Shown: piece by piece, positions 22,325-34,844 of the stretch
How positions within the stretch are numbered: position 1 is the stretch's first letter
How the letters are laid out: every line of letters begins with the position of its first letter
Assembly (NCBI GenBank): GCA_032622095.1
Contig: CP136065.1
Location: forward strand, 61,921,094-61,985,093
Source of the DNA: Siphonodentalium dalli
Taxonomy: Eukaryota; Mollusca; Scaphopoda; Gadilida; Siphonodentaliidae
DNA length: 64,000 nucleotides
Direction: 5' to 3'
Notes under the pieces: generated by a model
Told to the model about the DNA's origin: nothing
Databases searched by the model: none
The model's input: the letters and a program-made list of their open reading frames with translations, nothing else
Made by a program: the position numbers and the translations under genes

Positions 22325-22973
22325 AATATATTGCCCGATGTGCGGTTTACTAACGCCCGCAGGCCAGTTTACTACCCGCAGTGCAGAGGTTTGGTTTACT
22401 TAAGGCCGCAGGCCAGTTTACTACCTGCAGTGAAAAGGTGCGGTTTACTTAAGCCCGCAGGCCAGTTTACTACCCGCAGTGCAGAGGTGCGGTTTACTTA
22501 AGCCCGCAGACCAGTTTACTACCCGCAGTGCAGAGGTGCGGTTTACTAACGCCCGCAGGCCAGTTTACTACCCGCAGTGCAGAGGTACAGTTTACTGACG
22601 CCCGCAGACCAGTTTACTACCCGCAGTGCAGAGGTGCGGTTTACTGACGCCCGCAGACCAGTTTACTACCCGCAGTGCAGAGGTGCGGTTTACTGACGCC
22701 CGCAGACCAGTTTACTACCCGCAGTGCAGAGGTGCGGTTTACTGACGGACGCCTGCAGGCCAGTTTACTACCCGCAGTGCAGAGGTGCGGTTTACTGACG
22801 CCCGCAGGCCAGTTTACTACCCGCAGTGCAGAGGTGCGGTTTACTGACGCCCGCAGGCCGGTTTACTACCCGCAGTGCAGAGGTGCGGTTTACTGACGCC
22901 CGCAGACCAGTTTACTACCCGCAGTGCAGAGGTGCGGTTTACTGACGCCTGCAGGCCAGTTTACTACCCGCAG
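22325..22973. repeat. 49-bp GC-rich minisatellite
   Basis: About 13 units with CCCGCAGGCCAGTTTACTAC and GCAGTGCAGAGGTGCGGTTT. The unit length is not a multiple of three, so the open frames across it rotate and are not coding. It is much more GC-rich than its surroundings. Confidence 0.95.
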
Positions 22974-22977
22974 CACA

Positions 22978-23195
22978 GGCCTGAGAATAAGGTGCCTGTC
23001 ATTTGCAGAATGAGGTTCCCACACAATATTCACCATTTGAGAACTTCAATCTGAGTCTATAGCAGATGAGGCAATGCAGAATGAGGTCCCCAGAGGGTGA
23101 ATTTGGTGATCTTAGCCTGCTATGCGGGATAAAGTCACTAAATTCACACTCTAGGGACCTCTTTCTGCAAATGACAGACACATAAACTCAGGACT
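22978..23195. mobile_element. IR-E element copy E3, internally deleted
   Basis: Starts GGTGCCTGTCATTTGCAGAA and ends TGCAAATGACAGACAC. The central region is shortened, and it abuts the 49-bp minisatellite. Confidence 0.8.
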
Positions 23196-23344
23196 TGCTC
23201 ACTTATCAGTTTGAATCACTGAAATGAGTACAAAATATGTTTTTAGCCCTTTCTAAATGTATATTATACTCCCAGTCAGTTAAAAAGTGTACATCGGAAT
23301 GAGAACCTCATTCTGCAAATGACAGACACACTATTTCAAGGCTT

Positions 23345-23700
23345 GAATGACAGACAAGGGCAATATTTAACAAGAAAATGGAATACTAAAGATTAAGAAG
23401 CCGAGTCAGTCAGAGCCATTAACGATGATGCAACCTAATAATCGCATCCGGAATCGAGGAAAATGTCAAGTGAAATGAGATCTCGAATCATAATATGCCA
23501 CCAATCTTACAAAGCAACCGATTGTCAATATCTCAGCTGAGGACCATGCCTGGAAAAATGATGAGATTTTTTTGCATTTACAATCTGTTAACATTTGAGG
23601 CAGTGCAGGCATTCTTAGAAATCAAGAAGTGCGAAAAACAATTTGTGGAGTGCAGTCAATGAATATTTGTGTGGTAATTATAACATGTATCGGCAGATCT
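23345..23700. repeat. Duplicated segment, copy 1 (partner 31575-31912)
   Basis: Shares AAGATTAAGAAGCCGAGTCA, ATTAACGATGATGCAACCTA and ATCTCAGCTGAGGACCATGC with the partner; roughly 90 percent identical by eye. It ends at a TA-A insertion. Confidence 0.85.
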
Positions 23701-23703
23701 ATA

Positions 23704-23901
23704 CAGTAATGCCCTAGATAATAGACTCCTTAACCATAGCAGAATTATGGGTAATTTTTCAGGATTTAGTCGGAAATATGGCTTGTTGCCATTCATTGGA
23801 AAGCTCTCACTGAGAGCAACAAGCCATATTTCCGACTAAATCCTGAAAAGTTACCCATAATTCTGCTGTGGTTAAGGAGTCAATTATTTAGGGCATTACT
23901 G
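23704..23901. mobile_element. TA-A MITE copy A10
   Basis: Full-type palindrome with TA at 23702-23703 and 23902-23903. It lies at the edge of the duplicated segment; the partner copy lacks it. Confidence 0.87.
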
Positions 23902-23959
23902 TATCATTGTTAAAAGGGGTTTAGAAATTCATGATTGTCAGGGTTAATAAGCAAGCCTG

Positions 23960-24110
23960 GAAATAGTGTGTCTGTAATTTGTCTATTATTGATTTGGAGG
24001 GATATTAATTAAGGTGATAAAAGCAGACGACAGATAAATAAAGTGCTGAGGAGCCCCATTTATTGAGGGAAATGTTTAGATTAATAAGTCCAACAAACGA
24101 CCCATGGTAT
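23960..24110. repeat. TTAA-D internal sequence leading into the satellite
   Basis: D-type motifs (TTTGGAGGGATATTAATT, AAGCAGACGACAGATAAATA, GGGAAATGTTTAGATTAATAAG) run straight into the 68-bp satellite. Confidence 0.65.
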
Positions 24111-27100
24111 GAACATTTCCTATGGGATACTACTCATCAATGACGCCTTAGAATAGAAAGGGTTAAACTTATTATCTGAACATTTCCTATAGGATAACTA
24201 CTCATCAATTGATGCTTTAGAATAGAAAGGGTTAAACTAATTATCTGAATATTTTCTATGGGATAACTACTCATCAATGATACTTTAGTATGGAAAAGGT
24301 TAAACTTATTATCTGAACATTTCCTATAGGATAACTACTCGTCAATGATGATTTAGTATATAAAGGGTTAAATTTATTATCTGAACATTTCCTATGATGC
24401 TTTAGTATGGAAAAGGTTAAACTTATTATCTGAACATTTCCTATGGGATAACTACTCATCAATGATGCTTTAGTACGGAAAGGGTTAAACTTATTATCTG
24501 AACATTTCCTATAGGATAACTACTCATCAATGACGCCTTAGAATAGAAAGGGTTAAACTTATTATCTGAACATTTCCTATAGGATAACTACTCATCAATT
24601 GATGCTTTAGAATAGAAAGGGTTAAACTAATTATCTGAATATTTTCTATGGGATAACTACTCATCAATGATACTTTAGTATGGAAAAGGTTAAACTTAGT
24701 ATCTGAACATTTCCTATAGGATAACTACTCGTCAATGATGATTTAGTATATAAAGGGTTAAATTTATTATCTGAACATTTCCTATGATGCTTTAGTATGG
24801 AAAAGGTTAAACTTATTATCTGAACATTTCCTATGGGATAACTACTCATCAATGATGCTTTAGTACGGAAAGGGATAAACTTATTATCTGAACATTTCCT
24901 ATAGGATAACTACTCATCAATGATGCTTTAGTATAGAAAGAGTTAAACTTATTATCTGAACATTTCCTACGGGATAACTGCTCATCAATGATGCTTTAGT
25001 ATAGAAAGAGTTAAACTTATTATCTGAACATTTCCTATAGGATAACTACTCGTCAATGATGATTTAGTATAGAAACGGTTAAACTTATTATCTGAATATT
25101 TCCTATGGGATAACTACTCATCAAGGATGCTTTAGAATAGAAAGGGTTAAACGTATTATCTGAACATTTCCTATGGGATAACTACTCGTCAATGATGATT
25201 TAGTATAGAAAGAGTTTAACTTATTATCTGAACATTTCCTATGGGATAATTGCTCATCAAGGATGCTTTAGTATGGAAAAGGTTAAACTTATTATCTGAA
25301 CATTTCCTATGGGATAACTATACTCATCAATGATGCTTTGGTACGGAAATGGTTAAACTTATTATCTGAACATTTCCTATAGGATAACTACTCATCAATG
25401 AAGATTTAGTATAGAAAGAGTTAAACTTATTATCTGAACATTTCCTACGGGATAACTGCTCATCAATGATGCTTTAGTATAGAAAGAGTTAAACTTATTA
25501 TCTGAACATTTCCTATAGGATAACTAATCGTCAATGATGATTTAGTATTATATAAAGGGTTAAACTTATTATCTGAATATTTCCTATGGGATAACTACTC
25601 ATCAAGGATGCTTTAGAATAGAAAGGGTTAAACATATTATCTGAACATTTCATATGGGATAACTACTCATCAATGATGCTTTATTATAGAAAGGGTTAAA
25701 CTTATTATCTGAACATTTCCTATGGGATAACTACTCATCAATGATGCTTTAGTACAGAAAGGGTTAAACTTATTATCTGAACATTTCCTATAGGATAACT
25801 ACTTGTCAATGATACTTTAGTATGGAAAAGGTTAAACTTAGTATCTGAACATTTCCTATAGGATAACTACTCGTCAATGATGATTTAGTATATAAAGGGT
25901 TAAATTTATTATCTGAACATTTCCTATGATGCTTTAGTATGGAAAAGGTTAAACTTATTATCTGAACATTTCCTATGGGATAACTACTCATCAATGATGC
26001 CTTAGTACGGAAAGGGATAAACTTATTATCTGAACATTTCCTATAGGATAACTACTCATCAATGATGCTTTAGTATAGAAAGAGTTAAACTTATTATCTG
26101 AACATTTCCTACGGGATAACTACTCATCAATGACGCCTTAGAATAGAAAGGGTTAAACTTATTATCTGAACATTTCCTATAGGATAACTACTCATCAATT
26201 GATGCTTTAGAATAGAAAGGGTTAAACTAATTATCTGAATATTTTCTATGGGATAACTACTCATCAATGATACTTTAGTATGGAAAAGGTTAAACTTAGT
26301 ATCTGAACATTTCCTATAGGATAACTACTCGTCAATGATGATTTAGTATATAAAGGGTTAAATTTATTATCTGAACATTTCCTATGATGCTTTAGTATGG
26401 AAAAGGTTAAACTTATTATCTGAACATTTCCTATGGGATAACTACTCATCAATGATGCTTTAGTACGGAAAGGGATAAACTTATTATCTGAACATTTCCT
26501 ATAGGATAACTACTCATCAATGATGCTTTAGTATAGAAAGAGTTAAACTTATTATCTGAACATTTCCTACGGGATAACTGCTCATCAATGATGCTTTAGT
26601 ATAGAAAGAGTTAAACTTATTATCTGAACATTTCCTATAGGATAACTACTCGTCAATGATGATTTAGTATAGAAACGGTTAAACTTATTATCTGAATATT
26701 TCCTATGGGATAACTACTCATCAAGGATGCTTTAGAATAGAAAGGGTTAAACGTATTATCTGAACATTTCCTATGGGATAACTACTCGTCAATGATGATT
26801 TAGTATAGAAAGAGTTTAACTTATTATCTGAACATTTCCTATGGGATAATTGCTCATCAAGGATGCTTTAGTATGGAAAAGGTTAAACTTATTATCTGAA
26901 CATTTCCTATGGGATAACTATACTCATCAATGATGCTTTAGTACGGAAATGGTTAAACTTATTATCTGAACATTTCCTATAGGATAACTACTCATCAATG
27001 AAGATTTAGTATAGAAAGAGTTAAACTTATTATCTGAACATTTCCTACGGGATAACTGCTCATCAATGATGCTTTAGTATAGAAAGAGTTAAACTTATTA

Positions 27101-29824
27101 TCTGAACATTTCCTATAGGATAACTAATCGTCAATGATGATTTAGTATTATATAAAGGGTTAAACTTATTATCTGAATATTTCCTATGGGATAACTACTC
27201 ATCAAGGATGCTTTAGAATAGAAAGGGTTAAACATATTATCTGAACATTTCATATGGGATAACTACTCATCAATGATGCTTTATTATAGAAAGGGTTAAA
27301 CTTATTATCTGAACATTTCCTATGGGATAACTACTCATCAATGATGCTTTAGTACAGAAAGGGTTAAACTTATTATCTGAATATTTTCTATGGGATAACT
27401 ACTCATCAATGATACTTTAGTATGGAAAAGGTTAAACTTAGTATCTGAACATTTCCTATAGGATAACTACTCGTCAATGATGATTTAGTATATAAAGGGT
27501 TAAATTTATTATCTGAACATTTCCTATGATGCTTTAGTATGGAAAAGGTTAAACTTATTATCTGAACATTTCCTATGGGATAACTACTCATCAATGATGC
27601 TTTAGTACGGAAAGGGATAAACTTATTATCTGAACATTTCCTATAGGATAACTACTCATCAATGATGCTTTAGTATAGAAAGAGTTAAACTTATTATCTG
27701 AACATTTCCTACGGGATAACTGCTCATCAATGATGCTTTAGTATAGAAAGAGTTAAACTTATTATCTGAACATTTCCTATAGGATAACTACTCGTCAATG
27801 ATGATTTAGTATAGAAACGGTTAAACTTATTATCTGAATATTTCCTATGGGATAACTACTCATCAAGGATGCTTTAGAATAGAAAGGGTTAAACGTATTA
27901 TCTGAACATTTCCTATGGGATAACTACTCGTCAATGATGATTTAGTATAGAAAGAGTTTAACTTATTATCTGAACATTTCCTATGGGATAATTGCTCATC
28001 AAGGATGCTTTAGTATGGAAAAGGTTAAACTTATTATCTGAACATTTCCTATGGGATAACTATACTCATCAATGATGCTTTAGTACGGAAATGGTTAAAC
28101 TTATTATCTGAACATTTCCTATAGGATAACTACTCATCAATGAAGATTTAGTATAGAAAGAGTTAAACTTATTATCTGAACATTTCCTACGGGATAACTG
28201 CTCATCAATGATGCTTTAGTATAGAAAGAGTTAAACTTATTATCTGAACATTTCCTATAGGATAACTAATCGTCAATGATGATTTAGTATTATATAAAGG
28301 GTTAAACTTATTATCTGAATATTTCCTATGGGATAACTACTCATCAAGGATGCTTTAGAATAGAAAGGGTTAAACATATTATCTGAACATTTCATATGGG
28401 ATAACTACTCATCAATGATGCTTTATTATAGAAAGGGTTAAACTTATTATCTGAACATTTCCTATGGGATAACTACTCATCAATGATGCTTTAGTACAGA
28501 AAGGGTTAAACTTATTATCTGAACATTTCCTATAGGATAACTACTTGTCAATGATGATTTAGTATTATATAAAGGGTTAAACTTATTATCTGAATATTTC
28601 CTATGGGATAACTACTCATCAAGGATGCTTTAGAATAGAAAGGGTTAAACATATTATCTGAACATTTCATATGGGATAACTACTCATCAATGATGCTTTA
28701 TTATAGAAAGGGTTAAACTTATTATCTGAACATTTCCTATGGGTAACTACTCATCAATGATGCTTTAGTACAGAAAGGGTTAAACTTATTATCTGAACAT
28801 TTCCTATAGGATAACTACTTGTCAATGATGATTTAGTATAGAAAGTGTTAAACTTATTATCTGAATATTTCCTATGGGATAACTACTCATCAATGATGCT
28901 TTATTATAGAAAGGGTTAAACTTATTATCTGAACATTTCCTATGGGATAACTACTCATCAATGATGCTTTTGTATGGAAAAGGTTAAACTTATTATCTGA
29001 ACATTTCCTATAGGATAACTACTCGTCAATGATGATTTAGTATAGAAAGAGTTTAACTTATTATCTGAACATTTCCTGTAGGATAACTACTCGTCAATGA
29101 TGATTTAGTATAGAAAGGGTTAACTTATTATCTGAATATTTCCTATGGGATAACTACTCATCAAGGATGCTTTAGAATAGAAAGGGTTAAACATATTATC
29201 TGAACATTTCCTATAGGATAACTACTCGTCAATGATGATTTAGTATAGAAAGAGTTTAACTTATTATCTGAACATTTCCTATGGGATAACTACTCATCAA
29301 TGATGCTTTATTATTGAAAGGGTTAAACTTATTATCTGAACATTTCCTATGGGATAACTACTCATCAATGATGCTTTAGTATCGAAAAGGTTAAACTTAT
29401 TATCTGAACATTTCCTATAGGATAACTACTCGTCAATGATGATTTAGTATAGAAAGAGTTTAACTTATTATCTGAACATTTCCTATAGGATAACTACTCG
29501 TCAATGATGATTTAGTATAGAAAGGGTTGAACTTATTATCTGAACATTTCCTATGGGATAACTACTCATCAATGATGCTTTAGTATGGAAAGGGTTAAAC
29601 TTATCATCTGAACATTTCCTATAGGATAACTACTCGTCAATGATGATTTAGTATAGAAAGGGTTAAACTTTTTATCTGAATATTTTTCCTATGGGATAAC
29701 TACTCATCGAGGATACTTTAGACTATAAAGGGTTAAACATATTATCTGAACATTTCCTATGGGATAACTGCTCATCAATGATGTTTAGTATGGAAAGGGT
29801 TAAACTTATTATCTGAACATCATA
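24110..29824. repeat. 68-bp satellite array made of TTAA-D termini, with higher-order repeats
   Basis: Roughly 84 head-to-tail units of about 68 bp containing TTATTATCTGAACATTTCCT, GGATAACTACTCATCAATGA and GATGCTTTAGTATAGAAAGG, then GTTAAAC. One unit equals the right terminus of TTAA-D plus its TTAA. A shortened unit (ATTTCCTATGATGCTTTAG) recurs at 24390, 24780, 25922, 26380 and 27522, so spacings of 390, 1142, 458 and 1142 bp recur and larger blocks of about 1.1 and 1.6 kb have been copied. Identical 62-residue open frames in it are by-products. The array ends 35 bp from the donor of exon 3. Confidence 0.95.
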
Positions 29825-29858
29825 ACTAAAATTTTCATGGAATATGATAGTTACTCAC

Positions 29859-29954
29859 AGTTGACATCGTAGACGATTTTTGCCATCTTTTTTCTCTCGG
29901 ATTTTCCTGGAGAAACACTTTGAATGTTATCACTGCTACCCTTCTTCTTGGAAG
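29859..29954 (-). CDS. ANKFN1: ANKFN1-like exon 3
   Basis: The 96-bp exon has acceptor TTTTAATTTTAG and donor GTGAGT. Residues 79-109 read SKKKGSSDNIQSVSPGKSER and then KKMAKIVYDVN, a basic Ser-rich stretch leading into the ankyrin block through a split Ser codon. It is isolated by introns of 14.9 and 10.2 kb, but its phases fit both neighbours. Confidence 0.88.
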
Positions 29955-29987
29955 CTAAAATTAAAAGTAAAATGTCAAGGCCATGCA

Positions 29988-30199
29988 TCATTAAAGATCC
30001 TGTGCCAGTGCATTCTCTTCCATAGGAATACTCACATATATAAGACAATGCACTGGCTTAAAAAGTCATGTTAAATATTGTTAGGCTAATGTATTCTCTT
30101 ATATATTAGAGGCTCCCACTGGTAGACTCGCATATATAAGAGAATCCATTGGCATAGGGTTACGCATAATTTCAGGAAGCTCCAGTCCTGGAAGGATTG
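29988..30199. repeat. TTAA-B MITE copy B5, ends damaged
   Basis: Internal B blocks CCTGTGCCAGTGCATTCTCT and ACTCGCATATATAAGAGAAT are present. The terminal CCCTTTC/GGG-TTAA motifs are mutated (GGAAGGATTGA). Confidence 0.7.
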
Positions 30200-31009
30200 A
30201 TGTAGCATTCAGGCGATTGTGCTACATTGGTTTGTTGCGATAACATGATCCATTGTCTGCGTTAAACCGTTTACATGGTTGCGTTGCATTATAAAATAGA
30301 GCTTCCGATAGTAGCCGATATTGCAAATAATCTATCTGTTATAAAAGTTATTCTATAATGCTAAATCTAGAAAATCCCAGCACATAAATCTTTATTCTTA
30401 TAAATACAAGTCAAATTTCATTTGCTTTGCAGACTAAGTTGCCATCTTTGATAGACTGAGAACAAGAAACATCATGATATACGTGTTTATTTGCCATATA
30501 TATGCATTGGGGAATATAGTATCTGTTTATTGGATGTGCCTTATAATGCCCGGGACAAGCCTAGAGGGCAACTTGAGAGACATTTTCTCCATAAAATGTG
30601 CCAAATCTCTGTATTTTTATCCCAAGGAGAAGTGTCCCAAAAGCATATTTAAAGAAAATTGTCTGACTATAATGGTGTTCTTACTCACTATAATGGATAT
30701 GTAAATGGGCTCCTGTGTTGCATAATACTTATTTGACCAGAGAAGGGTGATGGGGTATAAATTGAACTTCGTCCATTGTTACTTCTCCCTTATAACAGTC
30801 CACTTCTCAGTAATAACAAAACAGGGAGAAGTGACTTCTCCCAATTTGAATCCTCTAGGCAGGTCCCTGTAACAGACACCTCGCAGCCGTCTAAACACCC
30901 TTAATAGAGGTATCCCCTAATTTAAATGCAACATGCCGATGCACACAGATTCATCGAAACTGTTGACGCCTCAACTCATTTGCTGGAATAATATTCTGCA
31001 TGGATGACA
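30200..31009. other. Intron sequence without clear features
   Basis: Unique AT-rich DNA. A motif GGGAGAAGTGACTTCTCCC near 30825 is a short perfect palindrome also seen near 4275 and 6460. Confidence 0.35.
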
Positions 31010-31430
31010 GCAAGTCTTGAAATAGTGTGTCTGTCATTTGCAGAATGAGGTCCCCAGAGGGTGAATTTAGTGATGCTACACTGCACAGCTGGGTAGCATA
31101 ACTAAATTCACCCTCTATGGACCTCAATCTGCCTAGGCTCATTTTCTTGAAAGTATCTATAGTCTCAAATTAACATGGTTTTTAGTTACTTTTTCGCTTC
31201 TGTTCAGTTTCTATATCCCCTAACTTGCAGGAGATAAAATGCATAATCGAGGTGACTAATGGGCGAACATCACCATCTTCAACTGGGGGAATTTCAATCT
31301 GATCCTAGGTCTCCCGTAGAATGAGGTCCCCAGAGGGTATATTTGGTTATGCTTGCCATCGTGTCACTAAATTCACCTTCTGGAGACCTCAATCTGCAAA
31401 TGGCAGACACACAATTTCAAGGCTTGGACG
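31010..31430. mobile_element. IR-E element copy E4
   Basis: Starts TGAAATAGTGTGTCTGTCAT and ends with the complement near CAGACACACAATTTCAAGG. It belongs to the sub-type with 'GAAATAGTGTGTCTGTC' ends. Confidence 0.85.
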
Positions 31431-31574
31431 ACAGACATGGTTTTATAGAATGGCAAAAACATGCTGACAGCATGATTACGATTACCCCAACCCTGGCTGA
31501 CGCATAACGCAAGATATTTGTCGCAAACACTCCTCAACTCATAAAATCTCAATAAAATATTCCTTTCTGCAGGA

Positions 31575-31912
31575 ATGAGATGGGGTCAATATTTAGCAAG
31601 ATGATGGAATACTAACTAAAGATTAAGAAGCCGAGTCAGTCAGATCCATTAACGATGATGCAACCTAATCATCGTATCCGGAATCAAGGAAAATGTCAAG
31701 TGAAATAAGATCTCGAATCATAATATGCTACCAATCTCATAAAGCAACCAATTTGTCGACATCTCAGCTGAGGACCATGCCCGGAAAAATGATGAGAATT
31801 TTTTGCATTTACAATCTGTTGACATTTGTGGATTGCAGTTGTCATCAAGTATTTCAGACTTTTCAATGAATATCTGTGTGGCAATTATAATATGTATTGG
31901 CAGATCTGGGTA
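31575..31912. repeat. Duplicated segment, copy 2 (partner 23345-23700)
   Basis: Same order of motifs as the partner, no TA-A insertion at the matching end (TTGGCAGATCTGGGTATAAC). Confidence 0.85.
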
Positions 31913-31961
31913 TAACCAAGCAATTATCAAGAAGAAATAATGCATATATCATTGGTAATAA

Positions 31962-32215
31962 CTCTTTCATAATGGGAGCTGCGCTGGTGCAGCATTAAAG
32001 ATCATGTGCCAATGCATTCTCATATATATGCCAGTCTGCCATAGGGAGCCTCGCATATATAAGAGAATGCACTGGCTTACAAGTCGAAGGTATATATTGT
32101 TAGTCCAATGAATTCTCTTAAATATGTGAGGTAGCCTATGGGAGACTTGCATATATATGAGAATGCATTGGCATAGGGTTTTCCGGGATTTCAGGAAGCT
32201 CCAGTTATGAAAGGG
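31962..32215. mobile_element. TTAA-B MITE copy B6
   Basis: Starts CTCTTTCATAATGGGAGC and ends CAGTTATGAAAGGG with TTAA at 32216-32219. Four ATATATAAGAGAATGC-type blocks form two hairpins. Confidence 0.82.
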
Positions 32216-32261
32216 TTAAAAGGTGTTTACAGTTTCATGATTGTCAGAGGATTAAGAAGCA

Positions 32262-32750
32262 AGTCTGGAAATAGTTTGTGTTGTCATTTTCAGAATGAGG
32301 TCCCCAGAGGGTGATTTTAGTGACTCTATCCTGTATGGTTGGCTAGCATCACCAAATTCACCCTCTGTGGACCTCATTCTGCTCAGGCCTCAAATATCTA
32401 AAGTATCAAATTAACATTGTTTTAGTTACTTTCTCCCTTCTGTTCAGTTTCTATATCCTCTAATTTGCAGAAGATAAAAACTACTTCACAAGATTCGTTT
32501 TGAGTTTTGAGTTTCTCTATATCCCCAAATTGGCAGACAACACATATACATAGTCGAGGTGCCCAACGGGGGCACATCACAATATTCACCATCTGAGTCT
32601 AGGTCTCCCATAGCGGATGAGGCAATGCAGAATGAGGTCACTAGAGGTTGCATTTGGGGATGCTAGCCCACTTTGCGAGGTACATAGCATCACTAAATTC
32701 ACCCTCTGGGGAACTCATTCTGCAAATTTCCAGCACCATATTTTGAGGCC
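32262..32750. mobile_element. IR-E element copy E5
   Basis: Terminal AGAATGAGGTCCCCAGAGGG and its complement with the typical internal pieces ATATCCCCAAATTGGCAGA and CATAGCGGATGAGGCAATGC. Confidence 0.85.
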
Positions 32751-33019
32751 TATACAAAATTGTACATATTTTTAAAGTACAAATCCGATGATATAAACCT
32801 CTAATTACAAGGAAGGTGACTGATCTTAACTGTGAATACTAAGTGGATTATGTCAAATAAGACAAAGGGAGGGGTGGAATAAAATATCTCTGTGGAAGAC
32901 ATGTAATTCAGTCAGTTGATGGGTAAAAAAATTTAAGCTCACTGATTAGAATGACTTTAGTCAGGCAAGGAATTTAATGCGTTAACAGATTGCAGAAATA
33001 AGGAATGTTTGACAATTAA

Positions 33020-33270
33020 CCCTTTCATGATGGGAGCTGCGCTGCTGCAGCATTAAAGACCCTGTGCCAGTGCATTTTCTTACAAAGGCGAGTCTCCCAT
33101 AAGGAGCCTCGCATATTTAAAAAGAATTCACTGACTAACAAAGTCAAGGTAAATATTGTCAGGCAAATGTATTCTCTTATATATGAGGCTTCCTATGGGA
33201 GACTCACATATATAAGAGAATGCATTGGCACAGTTTTGCAAAATTTCAGGAAACTCCCATCATGGAACAG
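33020..33270. mobile_element. TTAA-B MITE copy B7
   Basis: TTAA at 33016-33019 and 33271-33274; starts CCCTTTCATGATGGGAGC and ends CCCATCATGGAACAG. Confidence 0.87.
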
Positions 33271-33484
33271 TTAAATGGTTATATACTCAGTCCCATCTGA
33301 TGTATGACATGATATAGGTTTGGAGTTTGGGATGATACCCGGGAAGATTTGAAAGGGCCGTCGGCCCTCTCCTACAACCCACTTTTAAATGCCATGATTC
33401 CGCTGAAGAGTGTTTGTAGAGTTTGTGAGATTGATATATGCTCATGCACAGTATACATGTTTGCCTACTGTGCATGAGGTGGAT

Positions 33485-33794
33485 GTTTGTCACCGTATGA
33501 CATGATAGAGACTAATGACATGATAGAGACTAATGACTAATGTCACCGTATGACATGATAGAGACTAATGAACTGTTATATAGTCAGTCCCATCTGATAT
33601 ATGACATAATAGAGACTAATGACTAATGTCACCGTATGAACTGATAGAGACTAATGACTAATGTCACCGTATGAACTGATAGAGACTGATGACTAATGTC
33701 ACCGTATGAACTGATAGAGACTAATGACTAATGTCACCGTATGAACTGATAGAGACTAATGACACCGTATGAACTGATAGAGACTAATGACTAA
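33485..33794. repeat. 35-bp minisatellite, left part
   Basis: Units of GACTAATGTCACCGTATGAA plus CTGATAGAGACTAAT. Some units are joined by a longer block with TATATAGTCAGTCCCATCTG. The array is split by an insertion at 33795. Confidence 0.93.
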
Positions 33795-34844
33795 GGCCAA
33801 AGCGAAAAATAGGTGTGTTTCCACTCCCATCCATAAAAAAAACAGGGGCGGGGGGTGGCTTTTCACTTTATTTTTTTTTTTCGCGGGGAAATTCAAATAT
33901 CATATTTGTGCTATCTTTCTAATAATTATGTCATTTATGAACTTATTGTGAAGGCTAACAATGTATGTACTGAATTTCAGTGCCTTGTATTTAATCTACA
34001 TGTGCAAATTGTACATATGTTCATTAATAATAATATTCAATAAAACAACTAGTTTCAATATTTACAACAGTGTAGAATAACTTTCCACATAATTGGGCGT
34101 CAAGGCCTTTGGGGTGATTCTTTTCATAGACTTGAAAAAAGTTGTTGCAGTGGGGAACCTTTGTCATTTTGTTTCTGCCTTGCGCCATGTGTATGCATTT
34201 AAAAAACTTAAGTGCCAACACGCTGCTGGCACTTGTTTGGGACGACATGTTGACACTATTTCCCGGATGTTGGCAAAATTGTTTTAGATCTTCCGGTAAA
34301 TATACACTCCGGCTTCCGTTCGGTAAATTACCGTAGGCCTATATCATCCGGTTGTTACAGTCCGTTCTTTTCAGACACCGTTGGAAGTTTTGGGACAGAT
34401 GTATTCTTTGCGATTGCGTTCGCGTAAATATTGTGTAGCATTTTGCCGGTATATTTGGGCATGTCGTTAGTTGACGTACATTAATAATGCGGTCATAAAC
34501 TCATCACCCTAATGCCGCCATGGAGCTTCATTTTACAGTGTGTCTGAAAACCACGTGCGCGTTTGTTTTTGTTTACAATCTGTTGCTATATCGGTCACAA
34601 CACGGAATTTTATTGTCAGTGGGTCGATTTAATAACCAAATAAGGAGACAATTTTAGTATGCTTGTTTATGTGAGAGGTCTATATATAACAATATAAATA
34701 GTGTAGTATTAATTCACGTGGAAATAGTAAATACATCGTATTTTATTTTTCGGGATTTGGAAAATAAATAAAGTGAGTTTCGTCGGGGGGTTTTGAGGTG
34801 GGGCGGGCGGGGGAGTGGAAACATGCCTATTTTTCGCTTTGGCC
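33795..34844. mobile_element. PIF/Harbinger-like non-autonomous element, 1050 bp
   Basis: The 34-bp terminal inverted repeats begin GGCCAAAGCGAAAAATAGG and differ at two positions. TAA is duplicated at 33792-33794 and 34845-34847; removing the element and one TAA restores a minisatellite unit. A 3-bp TWA-type duplication is the PIF/Harbinger signature. Inside there are only short open frames; the longest minus frame (34024-34248, starting MSSQTSASSVLALKFFKC) has no recognised domain. No DDE transposase or Myb-like protein is present. Confidence 0.85.

Noticed and set aside
22307-22896. Open frames with repeated YYPQCRG and FTTRSAEVRFT
   Set aside because: They read the 49-bp minisatellite in rotating frames.
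24274-27594. Five identical 62-residue minus-strand frames
   Set aside because: They are the translation of the 68-bp satellite; the identity reflects array duplication, not a gene family.
24110-29824. Resemblance of a regular repeat array to a CRISPR
   Set aside because: Units are head-to-tail without unique spacers, in a eukaryotic intron, and derive from a transposon end.
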